Assembly (NCBI GenBank): GCA_030268105.1
Contig: BSDZ01000078.1
Span: 7,387,501 to 7,451,500, forward strand
Length of the DNA: 64,000 nucleotides
Source of the DNA: Volvox africanus
Lineage: Eukaryota > Chlorophyta > Chlorophyceae > Chlamydomonadales > Volvocaceae
Direction: 5' to 3'
A model generated the notes under the pieces. It was not told the DNA's origin and did no database searches. It worked only from the letters and a program-made list of their open reading frames with translations. Shown piece after piece: positions 31,801 through 46,664 of the stretch; the stretch's first letter is position 1; every line of letters begins with the position of its first letter. The position numbers were made by a program, and so were the translations under genes.

Positions 31801-33911
31801 TGTTGAAGTCAACAAAGCGCCCGGCCGTATTGTCCGGCGCTCCTATCGGATTAATTCCATTTAAGTCCGATCAAGCATTGTTCGTCGAAGAGCACGGTTG
31901 TTATCAGCTAGGTTAAGAAGGATATCTCAAACGGATTACGACGTTTCTGGGCATGGCGTCTTGATAATAGAGATGTCATGTTGTCGCAGTCATGATACAT
32001 AGAGAGAATTCTAGATAAGCAAGGATTGGAGGTAGTCAGATCGAGAGCCATTCCAATAGCAGTAGGCGTGAAGATGATGAAGTGGACATACTGGAGGATC
32101 CATCGCCTTATAGGGCACTGGTCGGCAAATTGAATAACTTGGAATTTAGTACCCGACCAGACTTAGGATATGCCCTAAGCGTACTGTCCAGGTTTATGGG
32201 CAAGCCTAACAAGATGGCCATGGGAATGCCAATAAGGTCCATGGTACGGAGGAGATGGTTGCGTATGCTATAGTGAAAGCGTTCGGGGGATGCCTTGTTA
32301 AGGGACAACGTATAGCGTATTGGACTTATGATGGATGATGGAATTACGTGGACGCTGATATGTGGCGATATCTGTGGAGTGTCATGAGCAGCAGACGTTA
32401 ATTGTTCCTGTAAATTTTACCTACCAACGTTTGCAAATTTAACCTACCATATAATAAAGATTGTCCTGTCCTGGTTCGTGGATAGAACCCCGTAAGTCTT
32501 GTCTCGCACAACAAAGGCATTGTACATTTAATAATCGGCAAAATTTTGGTTTCTGATTTGGCGGTAATTATATTATTTAGCTGAAGAGCAACTTTCATTT
32601 CGTTTGACCACTTCATTTCGTTTCACCACATGAAAGTGTGCCCACATTAGCAACTGAAATGAAAAAGTGGCAAATGTTCGAAAACTTATTGAATACTAAA
32701 AGGGTAAATGCGTAAGCAATTGCACCAGCAGTTTAACATTTAAAAGCCCGCACCATAATGATAGCCCGCACCATAACTGTTCTGACGGAAAATAAATTTT
32801 TCAGCTGAAGAGCAATGATAAAGGCCAATTTAAATTCGATTTCCGCAAGAAAGTGCCCAGATTGAGTATAAGCAACTGAATGCAATTCAATAAAAAAAGC
32901 AATTCAAAAAGTGGCAAAATGTCAAAATAATTTCAACACGATTCAAAGCAAAAAGGGTAAATACTTAAGGAATTGCACAAGCATTAAAATATTTCACAGC
33001 CGGCATCATAATGATTTCTGTTCTGACAAGAATTATAATATTCAATTGAATACAACATAAAGGGCAGTTTCCCATCTTTTTACCCCATACAAAGCCAGTG
33101 GCACCCTGAGATCATCAAACCCGGCCTCCAAGCGCGGCACGCACCCGCCATTGGTTAAAGCAGTTGCCGGCTGATGGCACCCCGGGGGAATGCCGGGTAA
33201 ATTTTCAGCTGAAGAGCAATAATGAGGGCCAGTTCAATTTTGATTTTGAACACTCATGAGTGAAAGAATGTCAGCAAATATGAGGGGGGGCCGGACGCTT
33301 TGCTGACACACAACAATTCACTCAATACGCAAGGATACTATAATGGTGTCGTACTGAAGATAACTGAACATAACATCACCCATTAGTGCACAACTTCCTT
33401 TGTTTGCATGCACATTTGTTATAAAATAGATAACACAGTACACTTCTCCTCCCTATCCAGGCAGCCTTTTCTATGTCAAGTTGTATGCCATCCCCATTTC
33501 GTGGCGGCAGAAGGGTGACTTCATCTCTGGTAGAGCCTTTGCAAACGTTGCAGGTAACATCTCCGTACGGCAGTATACCAGCACTACTTCCCCACTTGCA
33601 ACACTCTCCCGGTGCTTTACATCAACATGCTTCGTTCTTGATGCATATATGGGATATTTGCCTAGGTTCATCGCTCCTCGCGAGTACACCCAGATCTTAA
33701 TTTTTGAGTTGTTGATGTCCATGCCTCCGCGCATTTGGTTAAGCATTTGGCTTCTCGAACTGCACAGGGCTTCTCCGCTTCCACGGATGTAGCCACTCTT
33801 CACTTCATGCCCTTATCAGCCTTGGCTTGGCGTAATCCTTATTCCTAACTTGTCATCACCTCGACGAATATGGATATTATCAGGACGCCGCTCAGAAAAG
33901 CTGTAGATAGG
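31801..33911 (+). repeat. satellite monomer 10 (2111 bp, subfamily B, both deletions)
   Basis: Same deletions as monomer 9 but with agCTgaagag near 33,208 and catcGctcct near 33,670. Counterpart of monomer 17. Confidence 0.95.
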
Positions 33912-36028
33912 TGTTGAAGTCAACAAAGCGCCCGGCCGTATTGTCCGGCGCTCCTATCGGATTAATTCCATTTAAGTCCGATCAAGCATTGTTCGTCGAA
34001 GAGCACGGTTGTTATCAGCTAGGTTAAGAAGGATATCTCAAACGGATTACGACGTTTCTGGGCATGGCGTCTTGATAATAGAGATGTCATGTTGTCGCAG
34101 TCATGATACATAGAGAGAATTCTAGATAAGCAAGGATTGGAGGTAGTCAGATCGAGAGCCATTCCAATAGCAGTAGGCGTGAAGATGATGAAGTGGACAT
34201 ACTGGAGGATCCATCGCCATATAGGGCACTGGTCGGCAAATTGAATAACTTGGAATTTAGTACCCGACCAGACTTAGGATATGCCCTAAGCGTACTGTCC
34301 AGGTTTATGGGCAAGCCTAACAAGATGGCAATGGGAATGCCAATAAGGTCCATGGTACGGAGGAGATGGTTGCGTATGCTATAGTGAAAGCGTTCGGGGG
34401 ATGCCTTGTTAAGGGACAACGTATAGCGTATTGGACTTATGATGGATGATGGAATTACGTGGACGCTGATATGTGGCGATATCTGTGGAGTGTCATGAGC
34501 AGCAGACGTTAATTGTTCCTGTAAATTTTACCTACCAACGTTTGCAAATTTAACCTACCATATAATAAAGATTGTCCTGTCCTGGTTCATGGATAGAACC
34601 CCGTAAGTCTCACACTTGTCTCGCACAACAAAGGAATTGTACATTTAATAATCGGCAAAATTTTGGTTTCTGATTTGGCGGTAATTATATTATTTAGCTG
34701 AAGAGCAACTTTCATTTCGTTTGACCACTTCATTTCGTTTCACCACATGAAAGTGTGCCCACATTAGCAACTGAAATGAAAAAGTGGCAAATGTTCGAAA
34801 ACTTATTGAATACTAAAAGGGTAAATGCGTAAGCAATTGCACCAGCAGTTTAACATTTAAAAGCCCGCACCATAATGATAGCCCGCACCATAACTGTTCT
34901 GACGGAAAATAAATTTTTCAGCTGAAGAGCAATGATAAAGGCCAATTTAAATTCGATTTCCGCAAGAAAGTGCCCAGATTGAGTATAAGCAACTGAATGC
35001 AATTCAATAAAAAAAGCAATTCAAAAAGTGGCAAAATGTCAAAATAATTTCAACACGATTCAAAGCAAAAAGGGTAAATACTTAAGGAATTGCACAAGCA
35101 TTAAAATATTTCACAGCCGGCATCATAATGATTTCTGTTCTGACAAGAATTATAATATTCAATTGAATACAACATAAAGGGCAGTTTCCCATCTTTTTAC
35201 CCCATACAAAGCCAGTGGCACCCTGAGATCATCAAACCCGGCCTCCAAGCGCGGCACGCACCCGCCATTGGTTAAAGCAATTGCCGGCTGATGGCACCCC
35301 GGGGGAATGCCGGGTAAATTTTCAGCTGAAGAGCAATAATGAGGGCCAGTTCAATTTTGATTTTGAACACTCATGAGTGAAAGAATGTCAGCAAATATGA
35401 GGGGGGGCCGGACGCTTTGCTGACACACAACAATTCACTCAATACGCAAGGATACTATAATGGTGTCGTACTGAAGATAACTGAACATAACATCACCCAT
35501 TAGTGCACAACTTCCTTTGTTTGCATGCACATTTGTTATAAAATAGATAACACAGTACACTTCTCCTCCCTATCCAGGCAGCCTTTTCTATGTCAAGTTG
35601 TATGCCATCCCCATTTCGTGGCGGCAGAAGGGTGACTTCATCTCTGGTAGAGCCTTTGCAAACGTTGCAGGTAACATCTCCGTACGGCAGTATACCAGCA
35701 CTACTTCCCCACTTGCAACACTCTCCCGGTGCTTTACATCAACATGCTTCGTTCTTGATGCATATATGGGATATTTGCCTAGGTTCATCGCTCCTCGCGA
35801 GTACACCCAGATCTTAATTTTTGAGTTGTTGATGTCCATGCCTCCGCGCATTTGGTTAAGCATTTGGCTTCTCGAACTGCACAGGGCTTCTCCGCTTCCA
35901 CGGATGTAGCCACTCTTCACTTCATGCCCTTATCAGCCTTGGCTTGGCGTAATCCTTATTCCTAACTTGTCATCACCTCGACGAATATGGATATTATCAG
36001 GACGCCGCTCAGAAAAGCTGTAGATAGG
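33912..36028 (+). repeat. satellite monomer 11 (2117 bp, subfamily B, 14-bp deletion only)
   Basis: Has the 14-bp deletion but keeps the 6 bp. Private mark aagcaAttgccgg near 35,280 is shared only with monomer 18, its counterpart. Confidence 0.95.
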
Positions 36029-38159
36029 TGTTGAAGTCAACAAAGCGCCCGGCCGTATTGTCCGGCGCTCCTATCGGATTAATTCCATTTAAGTCCGATC
36101 AAGCATTGTTCGTCGAAGAGCACGGTTGTTATCAGCTAGGATAAGAAGGATATCTCAAACGGATTACGACGTTTCTGGGCATGGCGTCTTGATAATAGAG
36201 ATGTCATGTTGTCGCAGTCATGATACATAGAGAGAATTCTAGATAAGCAAGGATTGGAGGTAGTCAGATCGAGAGCCATTCCAATAGCAGTAGGCGTGAA
36301 GATGATGAAGTGGACATACTGGAGGATCCATCGCCATATAGGGCACTGGTCGGCAAATTGAATAACTTGGAATTTAGTACCCGACCAGACTTAGGATATG
36401 CCCTAAGCGTACTGTCCAGGTTTATGGGCAAGCCTAACAAGATGGCAATGGGAATGCCAATAAGGTCTATGGTACGGAGGAGATGGTTGCGTATGCTATA
36501 GTGAAAGCGTTCGGGGGATGCCTTGTTAAGGGACAACGTATAGCGTATTGGACTTATGATGGATGATGGAATTACGTGGACGCTGATATGTGGCGATATC
36601 TGTGGAGTGTCGAAGTAAATATGTCATGAGCAGCAGACGTTAATTGTTCCTGTAAATTTTACCTACCAACGTTTGCAAATTTAACCTACCATATAATAAA
36701 GATTGTCCTGTCCTGGTTCATGGATAGAACCCCGTAAGTCTCACACTTGTCTCGCACAACAAAGGAATTGTACATTTAATAATCGGCAAAATTTTGGTTT
36801 CTGATTTGGCGGTAATTATATTATTTAGCTGAAGAGCAACTTTCATTTCGTTTGACCACTTCATTTCGTTTCACCACATGAAAGTGTGCCCACATTAGCA
36901 ACTGAAATGAAAAAGTGGCAAATGTTCGAAAACTTATTGAATACTAAAAGGGTAAATGCGTAAGCAATTGCACCAGCAGTTTAACATTTAAAAGCCCGCA
37001 CCATAATGATAGCCCGCACCATAACTGTTCTGACGGAAAATAAATTTTTCAGCTGAAGAGCAATGATAAAGGCCAATTTAAATTCGATTTCCGCAAGAAA
37101 GTGCCCAGATTGAGTATAAGCAACTGAATGCAATTCAATAAAAAAAGCAATTCAAAAAGTGGCAAAATGTCAAAATAATTTCAACACGATTCAAAGCAAA
37201 AAGGGTAAATACTTAAGGAATTGCACAAGCATTAAAATATTTCACAGCCGGCATCATAATGATTTCTGTTCTGACAAGAATTATAATATTCAATTGAATA
37301 CAACATAAAGGGCAGTTTCCCATCTTTTTACCCCATACAAAGCCAGTGGCACCCTGAGATCATCAAACCCGGCCTCCAAGCGCGGCACGCACCCGCCATT
37401 GGTTAAAGCAGTTGCCGGCTGATGGCACCCCGGGGGAATGCCGGGTAAATTTTCAGCTGAAGAGCAATAATGAGGGCCAGTTCAATTTTGATTTTGAACA
37501 CTCATGAGTGAAAGAATGTCAGCAAATATGAGGGGGGGCCGGACGCTTTGCTGACACACAACAATTCACTCAATACGCAAGGATACTATAATGGTGTCGT
37601 ACTGAAGATAACTGAACATAACATCACCCATTAGTGCACAACTTCCTTTGTTTGCATGCACATTTGTTATAAAATAGATAACACAGTACACTTCTCCTCC
37701 CTATCCAGGCAGCCTTTTCTATGTCAAGTTGTATGCCATCCCCATTTCGTGGCGGCAGAAGGGTGACTTCATCTCTGGTAGAGCCTTTGCAAACGTTGCA
37801 GGTAACATCTCCGTACGGCAGTATACCAGCACTACTTCCCCACTTGCAATACTCTCCCGGTGCTTTACATCAACATGCTTCGTTCTTGATGCATATATGG
37901 GATATTTGCCTAGGTTCATCACTCCTCGCGAGTACACCCAGATCTTAATTTTTGAGTTGTTGATGTCCATGCCTCCGCGCATTTGGTTAAGCATTTGGCT
38001 TCTCGAACTGCACAGGGCTTCTCCGCTTCCACGGATGTAGCCACTCTTCACTTCATGCCCTTATCAGCCTTGGCTTGGCGTAATCCTTATTCCTAACTTG
38101 TCATCACCTCGACGAATATGGATATTATCAGGACGCCGCTCAGAAAAGCTGTAGATAGG
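36029..38159 (+). repeat. satellite monomer 12 (2131 bp, subfamily B)
   Basis: Marks: ctaggAtaag, ggtcTatgg near 36,468 and gcaaTactc near 37,850. All recur in monomer 19. Confidence 0.95.
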
Positions 38160-40290
38160 TGTTGAAGTCAACAAAGCGCCCGGCCGTATTGTCCGGCGCT
38201 CCTATCGGATTAATTCCATTTAAGTCCGATCAAGCATTGTTCGTCGAAGAGCACGGTTGTTATCAGCTAGGATAAGAAGGATATCTCAAACGGATTACGA
38301 CGTTTCTGGGCATGGCGTCTTGATAATAGAGATGTCATGTTGTCGCAGTCATGATACATAGAGAGAATTCTAGATAAGCAAGGATTGGAGGTAGTCAGAT
38401 CGAGAGCCATTCCAATAGCAGTAGGCGTGAAGATGATGAAGTGGACATACTGGAGGATCCATCGCCATATAGGGCACTGGTCGGCAAATTGAATAACTTG
38501 GAATTTAGTACCCGACCAGACTTAGGATATGCCCTAAGCGTACTGTCCAGGTTTATGGGCAAGCCTAACAAGATGGCAATGGGAATGCCAATAAGGTCCA
38601 TGGTACGGAGGAGATGGTTGCGTATGCTATAGTGAAAGCGTTCGGGGGATGCCTTGTTAAGGGACAACGTATAGCGTATTGGACTTATGATGGATGATGG
38701 AATTACGTGGACGCTGATATGTGGCGATATCTGTGGAGTGTCGAAGTAAATATGTCATGAGCAGCAGACGTTAATTGTTCCTGTAAATTTTACCTACCAA
38801 CGTTTGCAAATTTAACCTACCATATAATAAAGATTGTCCTGTCCTGGTTCATGGATAGAACCCCGTAAGTCTCACACTTGTCTCGCACAACAAAGGCATT
38901 GTACATTTAATAATCGGCAAAATTTTGGTTTCTGATTTGGCGGTAATTATATTATTTAGCTGAAGAGCAACTTTCATTTCGTTTGACCACTTCATTTCGT
39001 TTCACCACATGAAAGTGTGCCCACATTAGCAACTGAAATGAAAAAGTGGCAAATGTTCGAAAACTTATTGAATACTAAAAGGGTAAATGCGTAAGCAATT
39101 GCACCAGCAGTTTAACATTTAAAAGCCCGCACCATAATGATAGCCCGCACCATAACTGTTCTGACGGAAAATAAATTTTTCAGCTGAAGAGCAATGATAA
39201 AGGCCAATTTAAATTCGATTTCCGCAAGAAAGTGCCCAGATTGAGTATAAGCAACTGAATGCAATTCAATAAAAAAAGCAATTCAAAAAGTGGCAAAATG
39301 TCAAAATAATTTCAACACGATTCAAAGCAAAAAGGGTAAATACTTAAGGAATTGCACAAGCATCAAAATATTTCACAGCCGGCATCATAATGATTTCTGT
39401 TCTGACAAGAATTATAATATTCAATTGAATACAACATAAAGGGCAGTTTCCCATCTTTTTACCCCGTACAAAGCCAGTGGCACCCTGAGATCATCAAACC
39501 CGGCCTCCAAGCGCGGCACGCACCCGCCATTGGTTAAAGCAGTTGCCGGCTGATGGCACCCCGGGGGAATGCCGGGTAAATTTTCAGCTGAAGAGCAATA
39601 ATGAGGGCCAGTTCAATTTTGATTTTGAACACTCATGAGTGAAAGAATGTCAGCAAATATGAGGGGGGGCCGGACGCTTTGCTGACACACAACAATTCAC
39701 TCAATACGCAAGGATACTATAATGGTGTCGTACTGAAGATAACTGAACATAACATCACCCATTAGTGCACAACTTCCTTTGTTTGCATGCACATTTGTTA
39801 TAAAATAGATAACACAGTACACTTCTCCTCCCTATCCAGGCAGCCTTTTCTATGTCAAGTTGTATGCCATCCCCATTTCGTGGCGGCAGAAGGGTGACTT
39901 CATCTCTGGTAGAGCCTTTGCAAACGTTGCAGGTAACATCTCCGTACGGCAGTATACCAGCACTACTTCCCCACTTGCAACACTCTCCCGGTGCTTTACA
40001 TCAACATGCTTCGTTCTTGATGCATATATGGGATATTTGCCTAGGTTCATCACTCCTCGCGAGTACACCCAGATCTTAATTTTTGAGTTGTTGATGTCCA
40101 TGCCTCCGCGCATTTGGTTAAGCATTTGGCTTCTCGAACTGCACAGGGCTTCTCCGCTTCCACGGATGTAGCCACTCTTCACTTCATGCCCTTATCAGCC
40201 TTGGCTTGGCGTAATCCTTATTCCTAACTTGTCATCACCTCGACGAATATGGATATTATCAGGACGCCGCTCAGAAAAGCTGTAGATAGG
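38160..40290 (+). repeat. satellite monomer 13 (2131 bp, B/A mosaic)
   Basis: The first half is subfamily B (ggcgTgaag, ccAtat, agaTgg up to 38,615); the second half is subfamily A (gcatCaaa near 39,364, ccccGtac). The switch marks the joint between the two higher-order repeat copies. Confidence 0.95.
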
Positions 40291-42421
40291 TGTTGAAGTC
40301 AACAAAGCGCCCGGCCGTATTGTCCGGCGCTCCTATCGGATTAATTCCATTTAAGTCCGATCAAGCATTGTTCGTCGAAGAGCACGGTTGTTATCAGCTA
40401 GGTTAAGAAGGATATCTCAAACGGATTACGACGTTTCTGGGCATGGCGTCTTGGTAATAGAGATGTCATGTTGTCGCAGTCATGATACATAGAGAGAATT
40501 CTAGATAAGCAAGGATTGGAGGTAGTCAGATCGAGAGCCATTCCAATAGCAGTAGGCGGGAAGATGATGAAGTGGACATACTGGAGGATCCATCGCCTTA
40601 TAGGGCACCGGTCGGCAAATTGAATAACTTGGAATTTAGTACCCGACCAGACTTAGGATATGCCCTAAGCGTACTGTCCAGGTTTATGGGCAAGCCTAAC
40701 AAGATGGCAATGGGAATGCCAATAAGGTCCATGGTACGGAGGAGAAGGTTGCGTATGCTATAGTGAAAGCGTTCGGGGGATGCCTTGTTAAGGGACAACG
40801 TATAGCGTATTGGACTTATGATGGATGATGGAATTACGTGGACGCTGATATGTGGCGATATCTGTGGAGTGTCGAAGTAAATATGTCATGAGCAGCAGAC
40901 GTTAATTGTTCCTGTAAATTTTACCTACCAACGTTTGCAAATTTAACCTACCATATAATAAAGATTGTCCTGTCCTGGTTCATGGATAGAACCCCGTAAG
41001 TCTCACACTTGTCTCGCACAACAAAGGCATTGTACATTTAATAATCGGCAAAATTTTGGTTTCTGATTTGGCGGTAATTATATTATTTAGCTGAAGAGCA
41101 ACTTTCATTTCGTTTGACCACTTCATTTCGTTTCACCACATGAAAGTGTGCCCACATTAGCAACTGAAATGAAAAAGTGGCAAATGTTCGAAAACTTATT
41201 GAATACTAAAAGGGTAAATGCGTAAGCAATTGCACCAGCAGTTTAACATTTAAAAGCCCGCACCATAATGATAGCCCGCACCATAACTGTTCTGACGGAA
41301 AATAAATTTTTCAGCTGAAGAGCAATGATAAAGGCCAATTTAAATTCGATTTCCGCAAGAAAGTGCCCAGATTGAGTATAAGCAACTGAATGCAATTCAA
41401 TAAAAAAAGCAATTCAAAAAGTGGCAAAATGTCAAAATAATTTCAACACGATTCAAAGCAAAAAGGGTAAATACTTAAGGAATTGCACAAGCATCAAAAT
41501 ATTTCACAGCCGGCATCATAATGATTTCTGTTCTGACAAGAATTATAATATTCAATTGAATACAACATAAAGGGCAGTTTCCCATCTTTTTACCCCGTAC
41601 AAAGCCAGTGGCACCCTGAGATCATCAAACCCGGCCTCCAAGCGCGGCACGCACCCGCCATTGGTTAAAGCAGTTGCCGGCTGATGGCACCCCGGGGGAA
41701 TGCCGGGTAAATTTTCAGCTGAAGAGCAATAATGAGGGCCAGTTCAATTTTGATTTTGAACACTCATGAGTGAAAGAATGTCAGCAAATATGAGGGGGGG
41801 CCGGACGCTTTGCTGACACACAACAATTCACTCAATACGCAAGGATACTATAATGGTGTCGTACTGAAGATAACTGAACATAACATCACCCATTAGTGCA
41901 CAACTTCCTTTGTTTGCATGCACATTTGTTATAAAATAGATAACACAGTACACTTCTCCTCCCTATCCAGGCAGCCTTTTCTATGTCAAGTTGTATGCCA
42001 TCCCCATTTCGTGGCGGCAGAAGGGTGACTTCATCTCTGGTAGAGCCTTTGCAAACGTTGCAGGTAACATCTCCGTACGGCAGTATACCAGCACTACTTC
42101 CCCACTTGCAACACTCTCCCGGTGCTTTACATCAACATGCTTCGTTCTTGATGCATATATGGGATATTTGCCTAGGTTCATCACTCCTCGCGAGTACACC
42201 CAGATCTTAATTTTTGAGTTGTTGATGTCCATGCCTCCGCGCATTTGGTTAAGCATTTGGCTTCTCGAACTGCACAGGGCTTCTCCGCTTCCACGGATGT
42301 AGCCACTCTTCACTTCATGCCCTTATCAGCCTTGGCTTGGCGTAATCCTTATTCCTAACTTGTCATCACCTCGACGAATATGGATATTATCAGGACGCCG
42401 CTCAGAAAAGCTGTAGATAGG
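40291..42421 (+). repeat. satellite monomer 14 (2131 bp, subfamily A)
   Basis: Counterpart of monomer 7. One of only two complete pure A units in the right half of the array. Confidence 0.95.
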
Positions 42422-44552
42422 TGTTGAAGTCAACAAAGCGCCCGGCCGTATTGTCCGGCGCTCCTATCGGATTAATTCCATTTAAGTCCGATCAAGCATT
42501 GTTCGTCGAAGAGCACGGTTGTTATCAGCTAGGTTAAGAAGGATATCTCAAACGGATTAAGACGTTTCTGGGCATGGCGTCTTGGTAATAGAGATGTCAT
42601 GTTGTCGCAGTCATGATACATAGAGAGAATTCTAGATAAGCAAGGATTGGAGGTAGTCAGATCGAGAGCCATTCCAATAGCAGTAGGCGGGAAGATGATG
42701 AAGTGGACATACTGGAGGATCCATCGCCTTATAGGGCACCGGTCGGCAAATTGAATAACTTGGAATTTAGTACCCGACCAGACTTAGGATATGCCCTAAG
42801 CGTACTGTCCAGGTTTATGGGCAAGCCTAACAAGATGGCAATGGGAATGCCAATAAGGTCCATGGTACGGAGGAGAAGGTTGCGTATGCTATAGTGAAAG
42901 CGTTCGGGGGATGCCTTGTTAAGGGACAACGTATAGCGTATTGGACTTATGATGGATGATGGAATTACGTGGACGCTGATATGTGGCGATATCTGTGGAG
43001 TGTCGAAGTAAATATGTCATGAGCAGCAGACGTTAATTGTTCCTGTAAATTTTACCTACCAACGTTTGCAAATTTAACCTACCATATAATAAAGATTGTC
43101 CTGTCCTGGTTCATGGATAGAACCCCGTAAGTCTCACACTTGTCTCGCACAACAAAGGCATTGTACATTTAATAATCGGCAAAATTTTGGTTTCTGATTT
43201 GGCGGTAATTATATTATTTAGCTGAAGAGCAACTTTCATTTCGTTTGACCACTTCATTTCGTTTCACCACATGAAAGTGTGCCCACATTAGCAACTGAAA
43301 TGAAAAAGTGGCAAATGTTCGAAAACTTATTGAATACTAAAAGGGTAAATGCGTAAGCAATTGCACCAGCAGTTTAACATTTAAAAGCCCGCACCATAAT
43401 GATAGCCCGCACCATAACTGTTCTGACGGAAAATAAATTTTTCAGCTGAAGAGCAATGATAAAGGCCAATTTAAATTCGATTTCCGCAAGAAAGTGCCCA
43501 GATTGAGTATAAGCAACTGAATGCAATTCAATAAAAAAAGCAATTCAAAAAGTGGCAAAATGTCAAAATAATTTCAACACGATTCAAAGCAAAAAGGGTA
43601 AATACTTAAGGAATTGCACAAGCATCAAAATATTTCACAGCCGGCATCATAATGATTTCTGTTCTGACAAGAATTATAATATTCAATTGAATACAACATA
43701 AAGGGCAGTTTCCCATCTTTTTACCCCGTACAAAGCCAGTGGCACCCTGAGATCATCAAACCCGGCCTCCAAGCGCGGCACGCACCCGCCATTGGTTAAA
43801 GCAGTTGCCGGCTGATGGCACCCCGGGGGAATGCCGGGTAAATTTTCAGCTGAAGAGCAATAATGAGGGCCAGTTCAATTTTGATTTTGAACACTCATGA
43901 GTGAAAGAATGTCAGCAAATATGAGGGGGGGCCGGACGCTTTGCTGACACACAACAATTCACTCAATACGCAAGGATACTATAATGGTGTCGTACTGAAG
44001 ATAACTGAACATAACATCACCCATTAGTGCACAACTTCCTTTGTTTGCATGCACATTTGTTATAAAATAGATAACACAGTACACTTCTCCTCCCTATCCA
44101 GGCAGCCTTTTCTATGTCAAGTTGTATGCCATCCCCATTTCGTGGCGGCAGAAGGGTGACTTCATCTCTGGTAGAGCCTTTGCAAACGTTGCAGGTAACA
44201 TCTCCGTACGGCAGTATACCAGCACTACTTCCCCACTTGCAACACTCTCCCGGTGCTTTACATCAACATGCTTCGTTCTTGATGCATATATGGGATATTT
44301 GCCTAGGTTCATCGCTCCTCGCGAGTACACCCAGATCTTAATTTTTGAGTTGTTGATGTCCATGCCTCCGCGCATTTGGTTAAGCATTTGGCTTCTCGAA
44401 CTGCACAGGGCTTCTCCGCTTCCACGGATGTAGCCACTCTTCACTTCATGCCCTTATCAGCCTTGGCTTGGCGTAATCCTTATTCCTAACTTGTCATCAC
44501 CTCGACGAATATGGATATTATCAGGACGCCGCTCAGAAAAGCTGTAGATAGG
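42422..44552 (+). repeat. satellite monomer 15 (2131 bp, subfamily A, ggattaAgacg)
   Basis: Counterpart of monomer 8, with the same ggattaAgacg (near 42,558) and catcGctcct. Confidence 0.95.
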
Positions 44553-46664
44553 TGTTGAAGTCAACAAAGCGCCCGGCCGTATTGTCCGGCGCTCCTATCG
44601 GATTAATTCCATTTAAGTCCGATCAAGCATTGTTCGTCGAAGAGCACGGTTGTTATCAGCTAGGTTAAGAAGGATATCTCAAACGGATTACGACGTTTCT
44701 GGGCATGGCGTCTTGATAATAGAGATGTCATGTTGTCGCAGTCATGATACATAGAGAGAATTCTAGATAAGCAAGGATTGGAGGTAGTCAGATCGAGAGC
44801 CATTCCAATAGCAGTAGGCGTGAAGATGATGAAGTGGACATACTGGAGGATCCATCGCCTTATAGGGCACTGGTCGGCAAATTGAATAACTTGGAATTTA
44901 GTACCCGACCAGACTTAGGATATGCCCTAAGCGTACTGTCCAGGTTTATGGGCAAGCCTAACAAGATGGCCATGGGAATGCCAATAAGGTCCATGGTACG
45001 GAGGAGATGGTTGCGTATGCTATAGTGAAAGCGTTCGGGGGATGCCTTGTTAAGGGACAACGTATAGCGTATTGGACTTATGATGGATGATGGAATTACG
45101 TGGACGCTGATATGTGGCGATATCTGTGGAGTGTCATTGAGCAGCAGACGTTAATTGTTCCTGTAAATTTTACCTACCAACGTTTGCAAATTTAACCTAC
45201 CATATAATAAAGATTGTCCTGTCCTGGTTCGTGGATAGAACCCCGTAAGTCTTGTCTCGCACAACAAAGGCATTGTACATTTAATAATCGGCAAAATTTT
45301 GGTTTCTGATTTGGCGGTAATTATATTATTTAGCTGAAGAGCAACTTTCATTTCGTTTGACCACTTCATTTCGTTTCACCACATGAAAGTGTGCCCACAT
45401 TAGCAACTGAAATGAAAAAGTGGCAAATGTTCGAAAACTTATTGAATACTAAAAGGGTAAATGCGTAAGCAATTGCACCAGCAGTTTAACATTTAAAAGC
45501 CCGCACCATAATGATAGCCCGCACCATAACTGTTCTGACGGAAAATAAATTTTTCAGCTGAAGAGCAATGATAAAGGCCAATTTAAATTCGATTTCCGCA
45601 AGAAAGTGCCCAGATTGAGTATAAGCAACTGAATGCAATTCAATAAAAAAAGCAATTCAAAAAGTGGCAAAATGTCAAAATAATTTCAACACGATTCAAA
45701 GCAAAAAGGGTAAATACTTAAGGAATTGCACAAGCATTAAAATATTTCACAGCCGGCATCATAATGATTTCTGTTCTGACAAGAATTATAATATTCAATT
45801 GAATACAACATAAAGGGCAGTTTCCCATCTTTTTACCCCATACAAAGCCAGTGGCACCCTGAGATCATCAAACCCGGCCTCCAAGCGCGGCACGCACCCG
45901 CCATTGGTTAAAGCAGTTGCCGGCTGATGGCACCCCGGGGGAATGCCGGGTAAATTTTCAGCCGAAGAGCAATAATGAGGGCCAGTTCAATTTTGATTTT
46001 GAACACTCATGAGTGAAAGAATGTCAGCAAATATGAGGGGGGGCCGGACGCTTTGCTGACACACAACAATTCACTCAATACGCAAGGATACTATAATGGT
46101 GTCGTACTGAAGATAACTGAACATAACATCACCCATTAGTGCACAACTTCCTTTGTTTGCATGCACATTTGTTATAAAATAGATAACACAGTACACTTCT
46201 CCTCCCTATCCAGGCAGCCTTTTCTATGTCAAGTTGTATGCCATCCCCATTTCGTGGCGGCAGAAGGGTGACTTCATCTCTGGTAGAGCCTTTGCAAACG
46301 TTGCAGGTAACATCTCCGTACGGCAGTATACCAGCACTACTTCCCCACTTGCAACACTCTCCCGGTGCTTTACATCAACATGCTTCGTTCTTGATGCATA
46401 TATGGGATATTTGCCTAGGTTCATCACTCCTCGCGAGTACACCCAGATCTTAATTTTTGAGTTGTTGATGTCCATGCCTCCGCGCATTTGGTTAAGCATT
46501 TGGCTTCTCGAACTGCACAGGGCTTCTCCGCTTCCACGGATGTAGCCACTCTTCACTTCATGCCCTTATCAGCCTTGGCTTGGCGTAATCCTTATTCCTA
46601 ACTTGTCATCACCTCGACGAATATGGATATTATCAGGACGCCGCTCAGAAAAGCTGTAGATAGG
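44553..46664 (+). repeat. satellite monomer 16 (2112 bp, subfamily B, both deletions, one extra T)
   Basis: Counterpart of monomer 9, including agCCgaagag near 45,960, with a single inserted T at 45,137-45,138. Confidence 0.95.

Larger units (their letters stand above)
24034..38896 (+). repeat. higher-order repeat, copy 1 (seven monomers, 14,863 bp)
   Basis: From mid-monomer 6 to mid-monomer 13. The monomer order by length is 2131, 2131, 2111, 2111, 2117, 2131, 2131, with marks ggattaAgacg in monomer 8, catcGctcct in 8, 10 and 11, ggtcTatgg and gcaaTactc in 12, and ctaggAtaag in 12 and 13. The whole order recurs 14,863-14,864 bp later. The chosen endpoints are one phase; the joint lies somewhere in 38,616-39,363 and its equivalents. 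Confidence 0.92.
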
